A DNA stretch of 64,000 nt, from positions 310,001 to 374,000 of the forward strand of contig JADKCA010000003.1 in assembly GCA_016714795.1 (NCBI GenBank). Direction: 5' to 3'. The notes under the pieces were generated by a model. It was not told the DNA's origin. It saw only the letters and a program-made list of their open reading frames with translations, and searched no databases. Within the stretch, counting starts at the first letter, position 1, and each line of letters begins with the position of its first letter. Of the stretch, positions 1-8,471 are shown piece after piece. The position numbers were made by a program, and so were the translations under genes. Source of the DNA: Sphingomonadales bacterium (GTDB lineage: Bacteria; Pseudomonadota; Alphaproteobacteria; Sphingomonadales; Sphingomonadaceae).

Positions 1-1
1 C

Positions 2-283
2 GATAATGTCATGCTCTACTGGCTGACCAACAGCGCTGCTTCATCCGCGCGGCTTTATTGGCACAGTTTCAGGTCATTCCGGGGCAGTGAAGTCAGCCTT
101 CCCACCGGATGCAGCATCTTTCCCATGGAAATCTTCCGCCTCTCCCGCCGCTGGGCGGAAAGCCGCTACACCAACATCACTTACTGGAACGAACTTCCCA
201 AGGGCGGCCACTTTGCGGCGATGGAGCAACCCGCGGCGTTCGTGACGGAATTGCAGGCGTGTTTCGGGGGGATGGCACTTTGA
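2..283 (+). CDS. Epoxide hydrolase family protein, C-terminal fragment (cut by window edge)
   Basis: Only the last 93 residues are present; the frame is open from the first full codon. The fragment resembles the C-terminal part of alpha/beta-hydrolase epoxide hydrolases of the EHN/microsomal type. It has a 'YWLTNSAASSARLYW' segment, a 'FPMEIFRLSRRWAE' helix and a terminal 'GGHFAAMEQP' motif, in which the histidine would be the base of the catalytic triad. The nucleophile and oxyanion-hole regions lie outside the window. Its stop is followed 11 bases later by the ATG of the next gene, so the two may be co-transcribed. The family call is good; the substrate cannot be inferred. Confidence 0.8.
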   Translation, partial: DNVMLYWLTNSAASSARLYWHSFRSFRGSEVSLPTGCSIFPMEIFRLSRRWAESRYTNITYWNELPKGGHFAAMEQPAAFVTELQACFGGMAL

Positions 284-294
284 ACAACTCAACC

Positions 295-921
295 ATGCCC
301 AAATCCCTCTTCATCTTTTCCATCTTCTATGGCGGCATGTGCTGCATTGCGGGCGTGCTGGGGGCCAAGCAGGTCGCGCTGGGGCCGCTGGCCGTGGAGG
401 CGGGAATTTTTCCGTTCCTGCTGCTGGTCATCACCTCCAGCGCAGTAGCAGAGCTTTATGGGGTGGAGCGCGCCAACAGCCTTGTCCGCTTTGGCTTTAT
501 TCCGTTGATCGCCTCCATCCTGCTGATCCAGATCGTTCTGTCGCTGCCGACCGATGCGGGCATGTATCCACCCGCCATCGAAGCGTTCCCGATCATCCTG
601 GGGCAAAGCGGGCGGATGATGTTTGCCGGTCTGATCTCCTACGGCCTGTCGCAGACGCTGAACGTGTATGTCTTCGCCCGGCTGGCTCGCCCCGAAGGCG
701 GGTTGTTGTGGCTGCGCGCCGGGATTGCGAGCGTGCTCTCCCAGATCATCGACACATTGCTGTTCATCACCATCTCTTTCTATGGAGAGCGGGAGATTGG
801 CGGGCTGATGGTGGGGCAGATGACAGCGAAGATCGTGCTTTCCGTCTTGCTGGTGCCTTTGCTCGTCACTTTCATGGTGAAGCTGGGCCGCAAACTTGAC
901 GCTGCGCCCGCAACCGCATAG
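295..921 (+). CDS. yhhQ: Queuosine precursor transporter (YhhQ/VUT family)
   Basis: A 208-residue integral membrane protein of the VUT/YhhQ (DUF165) family, whose members import queuosine precursors (preQ0/preQ1) for tRNA modification. About six hydrophobic segments are visible. The family's features near the first and last helices are present ('GGMCCIAGVLGAKQ', 'SVLSQIIDTLLFITISF', 'GQMTAKIVLSVLLVPLL'). I use the ATG at 295. A TTG at 280 has a better-placed G-rich ribosome site (265-271) and would add five residues. The gene follows the epoxide-hydrolase fragment directly and precedes argB by 14 bases. The substrate is known for the family, not shown by the sequence. Confidence 0.85.
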   Translation: MPKSLFIFSIFYGGMCCIAGVLGAKQVALGPLAVEAGIFPFLLLVITSSAVAELYGVERANSLVRFGFIPLIASILLIQIVLSLPTDAGMYPPAIEAFPIILGQSGRMMFAGLISYGLSQTLNVYVFARLARPEGGLLWLRAGIASVLSQIIDTLLFITISFYGEREIGGLMVGQMTAKIVLSVLLVPLLVTFMVKLGRKLDAAPATA

Positions 922-935
922 CGCCCACCCCCATC

Positions 936-1835
936 ATGAGCAGACACGCACCCGACAAATCGCTCCTCGCCAAGGCGGAAACGCTGTCCGAGGCCCTGCC
1001 CTATATCCAGCGTTACGCGGGCCAGACCTTTGTAATCAAATATGGCGGCCACGCCATGGGCGATGCTGAAGCGGCGGAAAATTTCGCGGAAGACGTGATG
1101 CTGTTGCAGGCCGTGGGGATCAAGCCGGTTGTTGTCCATGGCGGCGGGCCGCAAATTGGACGGATGCTCAAGCAACTGGGCATCGAATCGCAATTCCATA
1201 ACGGCCTGCGCGTGACCGACAAGGAAACCGCCCGGGTTGCGGAAATGGTGCTGTCCGGCGCCATCAACAAGGAAATTGTCGGCTGGATCGCAGCCGAAGG
1301 CGGCAAGGCAGTCGGCATTTCCGGCAAGGATGGCGGGCTTGTCATCGCGGAAAAGATCACCGGGCGGGAAGCAGACCCGACGCGCGGTATCGAACGCCAT
1401 GTCGATCTGGGGTTTGTCGGCGATCCCAAGATCAACGACACGACCCTGCTGGAAACGCTGGCAGAAAAGGGCCTGATCCCGGTGATTGCCCCCATCGCGC
1501 CGGGGCGTGACGGGGAAACCTACAACATCAATGCCGATACCATGGCCGGAGCCATCGCAGGCGCGCTGAAGGCTGCCCGCCTGTTCCTGCTCACCGATGT
1601 GGCGGGCGTGCTCTCCAAGGACGGAGACCTGCTGACCGATCTCGATCCGACCAAGATCGAGGCGCTGAAGGCCGATGGCACGGTGACCGGCGGGATGATC
1701 CCCAAGCTGGAAACCTGCGTTGAAGCCGTGCTGGGCGGGGCCGAGGCTGCTGTCATTCTGGACGGGCGCGTGCCGCACGCCATGCTGGTAGAAATCTTTA
1801 CCGATCAGGGCGCGGGTACGCTCGTTCACAAATAA
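936..1835 (+). CDS. argB: Acetylglutamate kinase
   Basis: A 299-residue amino-acid kinase. It phosphorylates N-acetyl-L-glutamate with ATP in the second step of arginine biosynthesis. The ATP-binding KYGGHAM motif is at residues 35-41, HGGGPQI at 69-75, and the 'NINADTMAGAIA' substrate-binding segment at about 198-209. A conserved 'GGMIPKLETC' stretch near the C-terminus marks the arginine-sensitive kinase type. Length is normal for the family. It starts the run argB-yggT-DUF167-folD on the plus strand with short spacings. Feedback inhibition by arginine is typical of such enzymes but is inference here. Confidence 0.96.
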   Translation: MSRHAPDKSLLAKAETLSEALPYIQRYAGQTFVIKYGGHAMGDAEAAENFAEDVMLLQAVGIKPVVVHGGGPQIGRMLKQLGIESQFHNGLRVTDKETARVAEMVLSGAINKEIVGWIAAEGGKAVGISGKDGGLVIAEKITGREADPTRGIERHVDLGFVGDPKINDTTLLETLAEKGLIPVIAPIAPGRDGETYNINADTMAGAIAGALKAARLFLLTDVAGVLSKDGDLLTDLDPTKIEALKADGTVTGGMIPKLETCVEAVLGGAEAAVILDGRVPHAMLVEIFTDQGAGTLVHK

Positions 1836-1851
1836 GGGATATGATCACGCC

Positions 1852-2148
1852 ATGGTGACCATGCTTATCGGAATCGCAAACATCCTGCTCTCCGTGCTCG
1901 GCACGCTGGTGCTGATCCATGTTGTGCTGTCGCTGCTCATCAACTTCAATGTCGTGAACCTTCACAATGAGTTGGTGCGCGGGATTTACACCGGGCTGGA
2001 GGCGCTGTTGAACCCCATTTACCGGCCCTTCCGCAAGATCGTGCCGAACATGGGCGGGATTGACTGGGCACCCTTTCTGCTGCTCATCACCATCCAGATT
2101 CTGCAAGGCCCGGTGCTGGGTTTCTTCGCTTACCCCACATTGTACTAA
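1852..2148 (+). CDS. YggT family membrane protein
   Basis: A 98-residue protein with two long hydrophobic stretches (about residues 5-30 and 68-95) separated by a loop holding the family-typical 'NPIYRPFRKIVPNMGGIDWAP'-like segment. YggT proteins are inner-membrane proteins linked to osmotic or K+ stress and cell division in various bacteria; the molecular role is unsettled. It lies 16 bases after argB and 8 bases before the DUF167 gene. The yggT-DUF167 (yggU) pairing is a common bacterial arrangement that supports the call. An in-frame ATG at 1861 is an alternative start. Confidence 0.88.
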   Translation: MVTMLIGIANILLSVLGTLVLIHVVLSLLINFNVVNLHNELVRGIYTGLEALLNPIYRPFRKIVPNMGGIDWAPFLLLITIQILQGPVLGFFAYPTLY

Positions 2149-2156
2149 GCCGCGCT

Positions 2157-2477
2157 GTGGCGCAGCCGTGGCGGATCAGCGGGGCGCATCTGCTCTTGGC
2201 CGTGCGCGTCACGCCGCGCTCATCACGGGAAATCGTGGAGGGTATCTGGCACGATGCCGATGGCGGGGCATGGCTCTCCGTCAAGGTTCGCGCTGCGCCC
2301 GATGACGGACAGGCCAACAAAGCAGTGATCGCATTGCTCGCCAAGACACTTGGCTTGCCCAAATCTGCCATCACTTTGGAAAGTGGTGCCGCTGCCCGGT
2401 TGAAGCGGCTGCAACTTGTATGTACGACATACGAAATTGAAGCGCAATTGCGCACATTGGCAGGAGATTCGGAATGA
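2157..2477 (+). CDS. DUF167 (YggU) family protein
   Basis: A 106-residue protein of the DUF167/YggU family, recognised by 'VRVTPRSSR' near the N-terminus and the core 'KVRAAPDDGQANKAVIALLAK', followed by 'VTLESG/ITLESGAAARLK'. The function of the family is unknown. The reading frame begins with GTG at 2157. Its TGA stop overlaps the ATG of folD by four bases, so translation of the two is probably coupled. It forms the expected neighbour of YggT. Confidence 0.88.
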   Translation: MAQPWRISGAHLLLAVRVTPRSSREIVEGIWHDADGGAWLSVKVRAAPDDGQANKAVIALLAKTLGLPKSAITLESGAAARLKRLQLVCTTYEIEAQLRTLAGDSE

Positions 2478-3367
2478 CCGCACGCGTGATCGACGGGAAG
2501 GCCTATGCCGCAAAACTGCGCGGACTGATCGGTGAAGGCGTAGAATCCTTCAAGAGCGAAACCGGCCATGTTCCGGGACTCGCGGTCGTCCTGGTGGGTG
2601 AAGATCCCGCCAGCCGCGTCTATGTGGCCAACAAGGCCAAGCAGACCGTGGAAGTCGGCATGGCCAGCTTCGAATATAAGCTGCCCGCTGATACCGCACA
2701 GGACACGCTGGTCGCGCTGGTGGATGAACTCAATGCCCGCGACGATGTGGACGGCATTCTCGTCCAGTTGCCCTTGCCCGGCCATCTCGACGAACTGGCC
2801 GTGATCGACCGCATCCACCCGGACAAGGATGTGGACGGCTTGCATGTGGTGAGTGCGGGTCGCCTCGTCGCCGGGTTGCCAGGCCATGTCAGTTGCACGC
2901 CTTTGGGCTGCATGATGCTGATCAAGGACACGCTGGGCGCAGACATTGGCGGCAAGGAAGCGGTAGTGATCGGCCGCTCAATTCTCGTCGGCAAGCCGGT
3001 GGCGCAACTGCTTCTGGCAGCGAATTGCACCGTCACCATGGCACATAGCCGCACTAAGGATCTGGCAAACGTCGTGCGCCGCGCGGACATTGTGGTGGCC
3101 GCGGTCGGCCGTGCGGAAATGGTGAAGGCAGACTGGATCAAGCCCGGTGCCTGCGTGATCGACGTCGGCATCAACCGCGTCCCGTCCGCCGTGGAAGGCA
3201 AGACACGCCTTGTCGGCGATGTGGCCTATGCAGAATGCGCCGAGGTTGCAGACAGCATCACCCCCGTTCCCGGCGGCGTCGGCCCGATGACCATCGCCTG
3301 CCTGCTCCACAACACGCTCCAAGCTGCGCGGATGCGGCGCGGGATGGAGATGGACAAGCGCTTTTGA
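2474..3367 (+). CDS. folD: Bifunctional methylenetetrahydrofolate dehydrogenase/cyclohydrolase
   Basis: A 297-residue FolD. It oxidises 5,10-methylene-THF to methenyl-THF with NADP and hydrolyses it to 10-formyl-THF, feeding purine and formyl-Met synthesis. The substrate-site lysine is in 'YVANKAKQ', and the signature 'DGILVQLPLPGHLD' is present. The Rossmann segment reads 'VIGRSILVGKPVAQLL', and the closing motif is 'TPVPGGVGPMTIACLL'. Length and motif order are normal. The start overlaps the DUF167 stop (ATGA), and the gene ends this plus-strand group. Confidence 0.96.
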   Translation: MTARVIDGKAYAAKLRGLIGEGVESFKSETGHVPGLAVVLVGEDPASRVYVANKAKQTVEVGMASFEYKLPADTAQDTLVALVDELNARDDVDGILVQLPLPGHLDELAVIDRIHPDKDVDGLHVVSAGRLVAGLPGHVSCTPLGCMMLIKDTLGADIGGKEAVVIGRSILVGKPVAQLLLAANCTVTMAHSRTKDLANVVRRADIVVAAVGRAEMVKADWIKPGACVIDVGINRVPSAVEGKTRLVGDVAYAECAEVADSITPVPGGVGPMTIACLLHNTLQAARMRRGMEMDKRF

Positions 3368-3370
3368 GCC

Positions 3371-3706
3371 TCAGGCGCGGTGCCCCAGCAGGACGCCGCG
3401 CATATCGCCGCTGTGCTTGACGCCAAGATAAAGCAGATAGGGCAGCAGGAACCCCGCGCCTCCCAGAAGCGCAACAAGCCCCAGACCCAGACCCGCAGGC
3501 GAAAATCCGTTGCGCCACGCGGTCCAAAGGGCAGAGAGGATCAGCAGGAAGAAGAAGTCCAGATTGAACTGCCCCGGCCAGGTCAACTGTCCGATGTCGC
3601 CGAAAAAGATTGGCAGCAGGCCCATGCCATGCGTGGAAATCACCATCGCCGTATAGGCGAGCAGAATGAGCCACAAAACGGCGAGCAGAATGCGAAACAC
3701 TGTCAT
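3371..3706 (-). CDS. Small hypothetical membrane protein
   Basis: A 111-residue protein with about three hydrophobic segments (residues 3-22, 49-64 and 71-93 roughly) and a short charged tail ending GVLLGHRA. It is convergent with folD, with only three bases between the stops, and divergent from marC. I do not recognise a named family with certainty; small proteins of this layout are common in sphingomonads. The regular helix-loop pattern and the presence of 'PGQFNLDFFFLL' argue for a real gene rather than an antisense artefact of folD. Confidence 0.7.
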   Translation of the reverse strand: MTVFRILLAVLWLILLAYTAMVISTHGMGLLPIFFGDIGQLTWPGQFNLDFFFLLILSALWTAWRNGFSPAGLGLGLVALLGGAGFLLPYLLYLGVKHSGDMRGVLLGHRA

Positions 3707-3809
3707 CAGAACAATCCTCCCGAATTGATGCTGACATGCACCCTGCTGAACGTCAAACAGGCAATGGGCTGGCCTTCAAATTGACCGGACACTCGGCTAT
3801 CAGCCGGGA

Positions 3810-4433
3810 ATGACCGAACTCTTCATTTCCGCCTTCGTTACCTTCTTCGTGGTGATCGATCCGCCCGGCTGCGCACCCATTTTCGCGAGCCTGACTGCGG
3901 GTGCGCCGCAAGCGCACCGGCGGACGATGGCGATCCGCGCCGTGCTGGTCGCAGCGGGCATTTTGCTGTTTTTCGCACTTCTGGGTGAGAAATTGCTCGG
4001 CGCGATGGGGATCAGCCTCGATGCGTTCCGCGTTGCTGGCGGGATCATGCTGTTCATGATCGCGGTGGACATGGTTTTCGAAAAGCGCACCGAACGCCGC
4101 GAACATCGCGCCGACGACATCAAGGCGCATCCCGAGCATGAAGATATTTCCGTCTTCCCCATGGCGATTCCAATGATCGCGGGACCCGGCTCGATCGCCT
4201 CTGTCATGCTGCTCACCGCGCAAGCCAGAGGCTTCGAAGCCACGATGACGGTGCTCGGCGCGCTCGCCACCGTGCTCACCATCTCGGTCACCATGCTGCT
4301 CGCAGCAGGCCCGGTGATGAAGGCGCTGGGTTACAAGATGGAAGCGATGATCACGCGGATATTGGGCGTGGTGCTCGCCGCGCTCGCCGCGCAATATGTG
4401 ATTGACGGCGTGAAGGCGGCGTTCGGGTTGTAA
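3810..4433 (+). CDS. MarC family integral membrane protein
   Basis: A 207-residue MarC/UPF0056 protein with six predicted transmembrane helices. The family N-terminus ('FFVVIDPPGCAPIF') and the 'FPMAIPMIAGPGSIASVMLL' region characteristic of MarC are both clear. Although historically named for multiple antibiotic resistance, the family is not an established drug transporter and its role is unknown. It is preceded by a divergently transcribed small membrane protein and is convergent with the TonB-like gene, with only six bases between stops. Confidence 0.9.
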   Translation: MTELFISAFVTFFVVIDPPGCAPIFASLTAGAPQAHRRTMAIRAVLVAAGILLFFALLGEKLLGAMGISLDAFRVAGGIMLFMIAVDMVFEKRTERREHRADDIKAHPEHEDISVFPMAIPMIAGPGSIASVMLLTAQARGFEATMTVLGALATVLTISVTMLLAAGPVMKALGYKMEAMITRILGVVLAALAAQYVIDGVKAAFGL

Positions 4434-4439
4434 CTGCGC

Positions 4440-5630
4440 TCAGGGTGTCGGCAGCGTCCAAACCAGAACGATGCCGCCCACGCGCCCCGCAACCTTGCGC
4501 CCGAACACATCACTTCCGGGTGTGACCACACCCGCTTCCCCAATCATGGCCTTGCAGGCTGCAATATCCAGCGAATCATGCCCCGCAGAGCCTACCGCAT
4601 AACATTGCGTCACGCGGCCGGTGTTGTCGTAGGCCAGTTCCATTTCGGTCTTGCCAGATGCCTTGGCGATGCGTGCGTCGGCAGGATAGGCAGCATTGGC
4701 GCGCGCCGCTATTGCCGCCACCGCGCCGGAATTCGCTTCGGCCCAGACTATCCTTGATGTCCCCCGCATGATCGCAGGCTTGCCCCCTGTCCAACGGACC
4801 AGCAGGTGGAGATTGTTCTGATCCTTCCTGTAGGCCGCCGGTCTGGGCACGGCAAAGCTCGACGCGGAGAGTCCTTTGCAGGTTGCACTGTCCATCGTCG
4901 CAATGCCCGACGATTCCCGCACATGACACGCCGTCGCCACGCCCGCATCGTTGACGACCAGATGGGCGCCGACCTCTCCATTCCATTCTTTTCGCATCTT
5001 GCCAGGGATGCCGCGTTCCAGCTTTGCAAAGGCAACAGGCAGGACGTCCTGATACGGATGTTCCGGTGGCCATGCATCCAAGCGCGGAGGCGGTGGCGGA
5101 TTTACAGGGGGCCCCGAATATTTCGAATCCGGGTCTGCCATTGTGTATTGAACGGTCACCGAAAGGCGGCCCTGATGAGTGGTACGATCCGCCGCAAGCG
5201 CGGGCCGAAATCTGGCACGTTCGGAAACGAGCCGACAGGTCAAGGCAAGCCAGTCTACCCGCGTATCATCCACCCATGCGTCGCCCAGCTTGATACGGTT
5301 GGCGTAGGCATTTCCTTTGCATGAGGTGATTCCGCCATTGGCATCGACTCCAACCGTCAAGAACACCGAGCCTCCAATCCGTTCGGTTTTCGAGATGAAA
5401 GGAAAATCAGCATCCGTGACCCAAGCGGAGGGATCATTCATGGGTTGAACAAGGCGGACGATGTCTTTCCGCCCTGCGTCTCGCAGTTGCCTGAACTCCA
5501 CAAAGACGCGCGGAATCCATTGCTTCTTCCCCTCAGCAGGGGCCGGTGCACGCGGTTTCGAGCTGGCTGTTTGCGCCAGCACCGGAGAGCCCAGCAAGCA
5601 AAGAGGCAGCAACAAGGTTTGAAATCGCAT
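4440..5630 (-). CDS. Secreted TonB-like ('energy transducer') protein
   Basis: A 396-residue protein with a signal peptide ('MRFQTLLLPLCLLGSPVLAQ') followed by a low-conservation region. It contains modules resembling TonB C-terminal domains: one around 'DANGGITSCKGNAYANRI', one around 'VNDAGVATACHVRESSG', and a terminal 'DNTGRVTQCYAVGSAG' unit. Such multi-copy TonB_C-like exported proteins are frequent in sphingomonads, often annotated 'energy transducer TonB', but here there is no N-terminal membrane anchor or proline-rich linker. The start at 5630 is chosen because it begins the signal peptide; an upstream ATG at 5660 gives a poor leader. The role is unknown. Confidence 0.72.
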   Translation of the reverse strand: MRFQTLLLPLCLLGSPVLAQTASSKPRAPAPAEGKKQWIPRVFVEFRQLRDAGRKDIVRLVQPMNDPSAWVTDADFPFISKTERIGGSVFLTVGVDANGGITSCKGNAYANRIKLGDAWVDDTRVDWLALTCRLVSERARFRPALAADRTTHQGRLSVTVQYTMADPDSKYSGPPVNPPPPPRLDAWPPEHPYQDVLPVAFAKLERGIPGKMRKEWNGEVGAHLVVNDAGVATACHVRESSGIATMDSATCKGLSASSFAVPRPAAYRKDQNNLHLLVRWTGGKPAIMRGTSRIVWAEANSGAVAAIAARANAAYPADARIAKASGKTEMELAYDNTGRVTQCYAVGSAGHDSLDIAACKAMIGEAGVVTPGSDVFGRKVAGRVGGIVLVWTLPTP

Positions 5631-5687
5631 AAATCCGCTCAGATCAGATTGGCCGGCCATCAGGACGCAACCCTTCAGGCAGCGCCG

Positions 5688-5846
5688 TCAGCCATTCCTG
5701 GCATCGCGCAATTTCGCACCAGCTTCCCAGCCCTGCATCCATGCCTGATGGGCCATGCCTTTCTTGTAGGGGCTGGCCGTATCGGCCTTGCCGTTCGCGC
5801 CTGCCTTGTGACCTTCACTCCATGCGCGATCTGTCGGGTTAGCCAT
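5688..5846 (-). CDS. Rmf/CrpP family small protein
   Basis: A 52-residue basic protein with the pattern of the ribosome-modulation-factor/CrpP family. A Trp-x3-Gly-x2-Ala segment ('AWSEGHKAGANGKA') is followed by a Pro-Tyr region and 'HQAWMQGWEAG' near the end. The start at 5846 is preceded by a good ribosome site (GGAGA, 6 bases upstream). E. coli Rmf dimerises ribosomes in stationary phase; some relatives (CrpP) were proposed to act on antibiotics. For this alphaproteobacterial copy the function is unknown. It is a single gene between the TonB-like gene and the EF-G paralogue. Confidence 0.75.
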   Translation of the reverse strand: MANPTDRAWSEGHKAGANGKADTASPYKKGMAHQAWMQGWEAGAKLRDARNG

Positions 5847-6031
5847 AAAATCTCCATATCTTGAACAGCGCGTATAGGGGGCCTGCCGCAATCAGGATAG
5901 GCCAAGCCATAAAGTTTCGCGGTGCTGCGTTCCGCCCCTTGCATCCCGCGCAACACAGGCGCAGCATTCTGACAGCGCCAAAGGGCGCTGAGTCGCCCGA
6001 TGGCGCCCCCTCAACACAGGAGGACGCAAGG

Positions 6032-8050
6032 GTGACAACTACATCCAACGGTATCAGAGCCATCGCGCTGGCAGGTCCGGCAGGCGCGGGCAAAACGAGT
6101 CTGGCCGAGGCGATGCTGTTCGCCAGCGGCACGATCACGCGACAAGGCTCGGTCGAAGCGGGGAGCAGTGTGGGCGATGCGAGCGCGGAAGCGCGTGCAC
6201 GCGGCGGCTCCACCGAACTCAACCTCATGCGCTTTGCATGGCTGGACGATCAGTTCGCCCTGCTCGACACGCCCGGCGCGCCCGGTTTCGCAGCAGATGG
6301 CCATGCCGCCATGGCGAGCGCGGACATGGTGCTGGTGGTGGTTGACCCCGATCCGGCCCGCGCACCGCTGGTAGAACCGGTGCTGCGCCAGATTGACGCT
6401 CTGGGCGTGCCGCACGCCATTTTCGTCAACAAGGTCGATCAGGCCAAGGGCAGCATTTCCGAACTGTTGGGAGCGTTGCAGGCCTATAGCGCAGAGCCCT
6501 TGGTGGCCCGGCAGATCCCGATCCGCGAGGGCGACAAGATTGCAGGCTTTGTCGATCTCGCGCTCGAACGCGCCTTTCATTACGAACCGGGTAAGCCCTC
6601 CGTGGAAATCGCCATTCCGGCGGACGTGGCAGAGCGCGAGGCGCATGACCGCTTCCACATGCTCGAACAACTGGCCGATCATGACGACGCGCTGCTGGAG
6701 CAATTGCTGTCAGACGAAAAGCCCGCGCTGCGGACGGTGCTCGATGATCTCATCACCGAAATGCGCGCCAACCAGATCGTGCCGGTGCTGTTTGGCTCTG
6801 CCGCCAATGGCTGGGGCGTACGCCGCCTGATGAAGATGCTGCGCCATGAAGCGCCGGGCGCGGACGAGACCGCCGCGCGGCTGGGCACCAATGGCAAGGG
6901 GCTCCACATCTTCAAGATCGCCAATGGCGGTGCGGTCGGTCGCCTCGCGCTCGCCCGTGTGCTGGGAGAAACGCTGTCCGAAGGGGCGGAGATCGAAGCC
7001 GATGGCGAAACGATCCGGCTAGGCGCGCTCTTCACCATGCAAGGAGACAAAACCGCCAAGGTGGGCAAAGCCAGCCATGGCGAAGTGATCGCCATTGCCA
7101 AGGCAGAAGCGGCCAAGGCGGGAATGCTGATCGGCGCGCAAGGCCATGGAGACCAGTCCGTCTGGCTGATCGAAGCCCCGGCGCGCAACGCCGCGCTCGC
7201 CATCGCCACGCGCAACCGCAATGATGATGTGAAGCTCTCCACCGCGCTGCACAAGCTGGTTGAGGAAGACCCGACGCTGGATTGGGCACATGACGAACTG
7301 GGCCATGAGACCATCCTCAAGGGCGTCAATGATGAACATCTGGCGGTCACGCTGCACCGCCTCAAGCGCCGTTATGGCATCGAGGTCGACACGCATCCAC
7401 CGCGCATCGCTTACAAGGAATCGATCCGCAAATCGGCCACGCAGCGCGGTCGGCACAAGAAGCAGTCGGGCGGGCATGGCCAATATGGCGACTGCGTGAT
7501 CGAGGTGCGCCCGCTGGAGCATGGCGCGGGATTCGAGTTTTCCGACACGATTTCGGGCGGTGCGATCCCCAAACAGTGGATTCCGGCAGTGGAGCATGGT
7601 GTGCGCGATGCGATGGAGAAAGGCCCGCTGGGCTTCCCCGTCGTCGATGTCGCGGTGACGCTGACCGATGGCAGCTTCCACGCGGTCGACAGCTCAGAAC
7701 TCGCCTTCCGGCTGGCAGGCCGTCTGGCGATGAGCGAGGCGCTGGCCCAATGTGCGCCCTATCTGCTGGAGCCAGTGTGCCACATCACTGTCAGCGCGCC
7801 ACCGGGGACAGGCTCCAAAGTGGGTTCGGTGATTTCGGCGCGGCGCGGGCACATCCTCGGCCTCGGCACGCATCCGGACTGGCCACAATGGGAAGAGGTA
7901 GAGGCACATATCCCCGAAGCCGCCCTGCACGGGCTGGATGCGGAACTCCGCTCTTTGAGCCATGGGCTGGCCACCTTCGTGACGCGGTTCGACCATCTGG
8001 CGGAACTGGGTGGCAAGCTGGCCGATGAGGTGGTGAAGGCGGGAGGATAA
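6032..8050 (+). CDS. Elongation factor G-like GTPase (EF-G paralogue)
   Basis: A 672-residue EF-G-type protein. The GTG start at 6032 is preceded by a perfect AGGAGG at 6018-6023. The P-loop GPAGAGKT is at residues 15-22, the G3 motif DTPG at 79-82 and NKVD at 133-136. EF-G domains II-V follow, including 'KQSGGHGQYGDCVIEV' and 'GFPVVDVAVTLTDGS' typical of domain IV. Two features differ from translational EF-G. The switch I 'RGITI' is replaced by 'RGGSTELN', and the catalytic His after DTPG is Ala83 (DTPGAPGF). It is therefore a divergent paralogue rather than the main translocase; its cellular role is not known to me. Confidence 0.88.
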   Translation: MTTTSNGIRAIALAGPAGAGKTSLAEAMLFASGTITRQGSVEAGSSVGDASAEARARGGSTELNLMRFAWLDDQFALLDTPGAPGFAADGHAAMASADMVLVVVDPDPARAPLVEPVLRQIDALGVPHAIFVNKVDQAKGSISELLGALQAYSAEPLVARQIPIREGDKIAGFVDLALERAFHYEPGKPSVEIAIPADVAEREAHDRFHMLEQLADHDDALLEQLLSDEKPALRTVLDDLITEMRANQIVPVLFGSAANGWGVRRLMKMLRHEAPGADETAARLGTNGKGLHIFKIANGGAVGRLALARVLGETLSEGAEIEADGETIRLGALFTMQGDKTAKVGKASHGEVIAIAKAEAAKAGMLIGAQGHGDQSVWLIEAPARNAALAIATRNRNDDVKLSTALHKLVEEDPTLDWAHDELGHETILKGVNDEHLAVTLHRLKRRYGIEVDTHPPRIAYKESIRKSATQRGRHKKQSGGHGQYGDCVIEVRPLEHGAGFEFSDTISGGAIPKQWIPAVEHGVRDAMEKGPLGFPVVDVAVTLTDGSFHAVDSSELAFRLAGRLAMSEALAQCAPYLLEPVCHITVSAPPGTGSKVGSVISARRGHILGLGTHPDWPQWEEVEAHIPEAALHGLDAELRSLSHGLATFVTRFDHLAELGGKLADEVVKAGG

Positions 8051-8066
8051 CGCAAATCACCGTTCC

Positions 8067-8099
8067 GAGCGTGTCGAAGGATGGTCCTTCGACACGCTC
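8067..8099. terminator. Perfect 15-bp hairpin between convergent genes
   Basis: Arms 8067-8081 and 8085-8099 are exact inverted copies with a 3-base loop. The arm core is GTGTCGAAGG, a common sphingomonad intergenic palindrome; a diverged copy occurs at 51856-51922. It lies between the ends of the EF-G-like gene (8050) and sufA (8112), so it may act as a bidirectional terminator. Confidence 0.65.
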
Positions 8100-8111
8100 A
8101 GGACGGCGGAC

Positions 8112-8471
8112 TTACACCGTGAAACTCTCCCCGCATCCGCACGCGCCCTTGGCGTTGGGATTGGCGAACACGAACCCGGCGGTGAAATCATCCTCCACCC
8201 AGTCCATCGTGCTGCCCACAAGGTAGAGCACCGATGCGCCGTCGATGAAGAAGGTGCCGCCGGGTGTTTCGATGCGTTCATCAAACTTGTCGGCTTCGGA
8301 GACATAGTCGACCGAATAGGCCAGCCCCGAACAGCCCCGGCGCGGCGTGGAGAGCTTCACGCCAATCATGCCCTCTGGAGCCGTCTCCATCAAATGCGCG
8401 ACGCGCGCTTCGGCCGACGGCGTCAGGACGACGGCGGCAGGGCGTTGGCGGATTCGGGTTTCAGCGTTCAT
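8112..8471 (-). CDS. sufA: Iron-sulfur cluster assembly accessory protein (SufA/HesB/IscA type)
   Basis: A 119-residue A-type carrier/scaffold that accepts Fe-S clusters from SufBCD and delivers them to apoproteins. The three conserved cysteines are present: one in 'RRGCSGLAY' and two in the C-terminal 'ACGCGESF'. The start at 8471 overlaps the stop of the upstream DUF59 gene by one base (TGATG), which fixes the start and suggests coupled translation. It is the last gene of the SUF operon and is followed by the hairpin at 8067-8099. Confidence 0.93.
   Translation of the reverse strand: MNAETRIRQRPAAVVLTPSAEARVAHLMETAPEGMIGVKLSTPRRGCSGLAYSVDYVSEADKFDERIETPGGTFFIDGASVLYLVGSTMDWVEDDFTAGFVFANPNAKGACGCGESFTV

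Noticed and set aside
6032..8050. Ribosomal-protection (tetracycline-resistance type) gene
   Set aside because: The domain pattern is of the EF-G family, but the Tet(M)-type motifs and context are absent; a divergent EF-G paralogue fits better.
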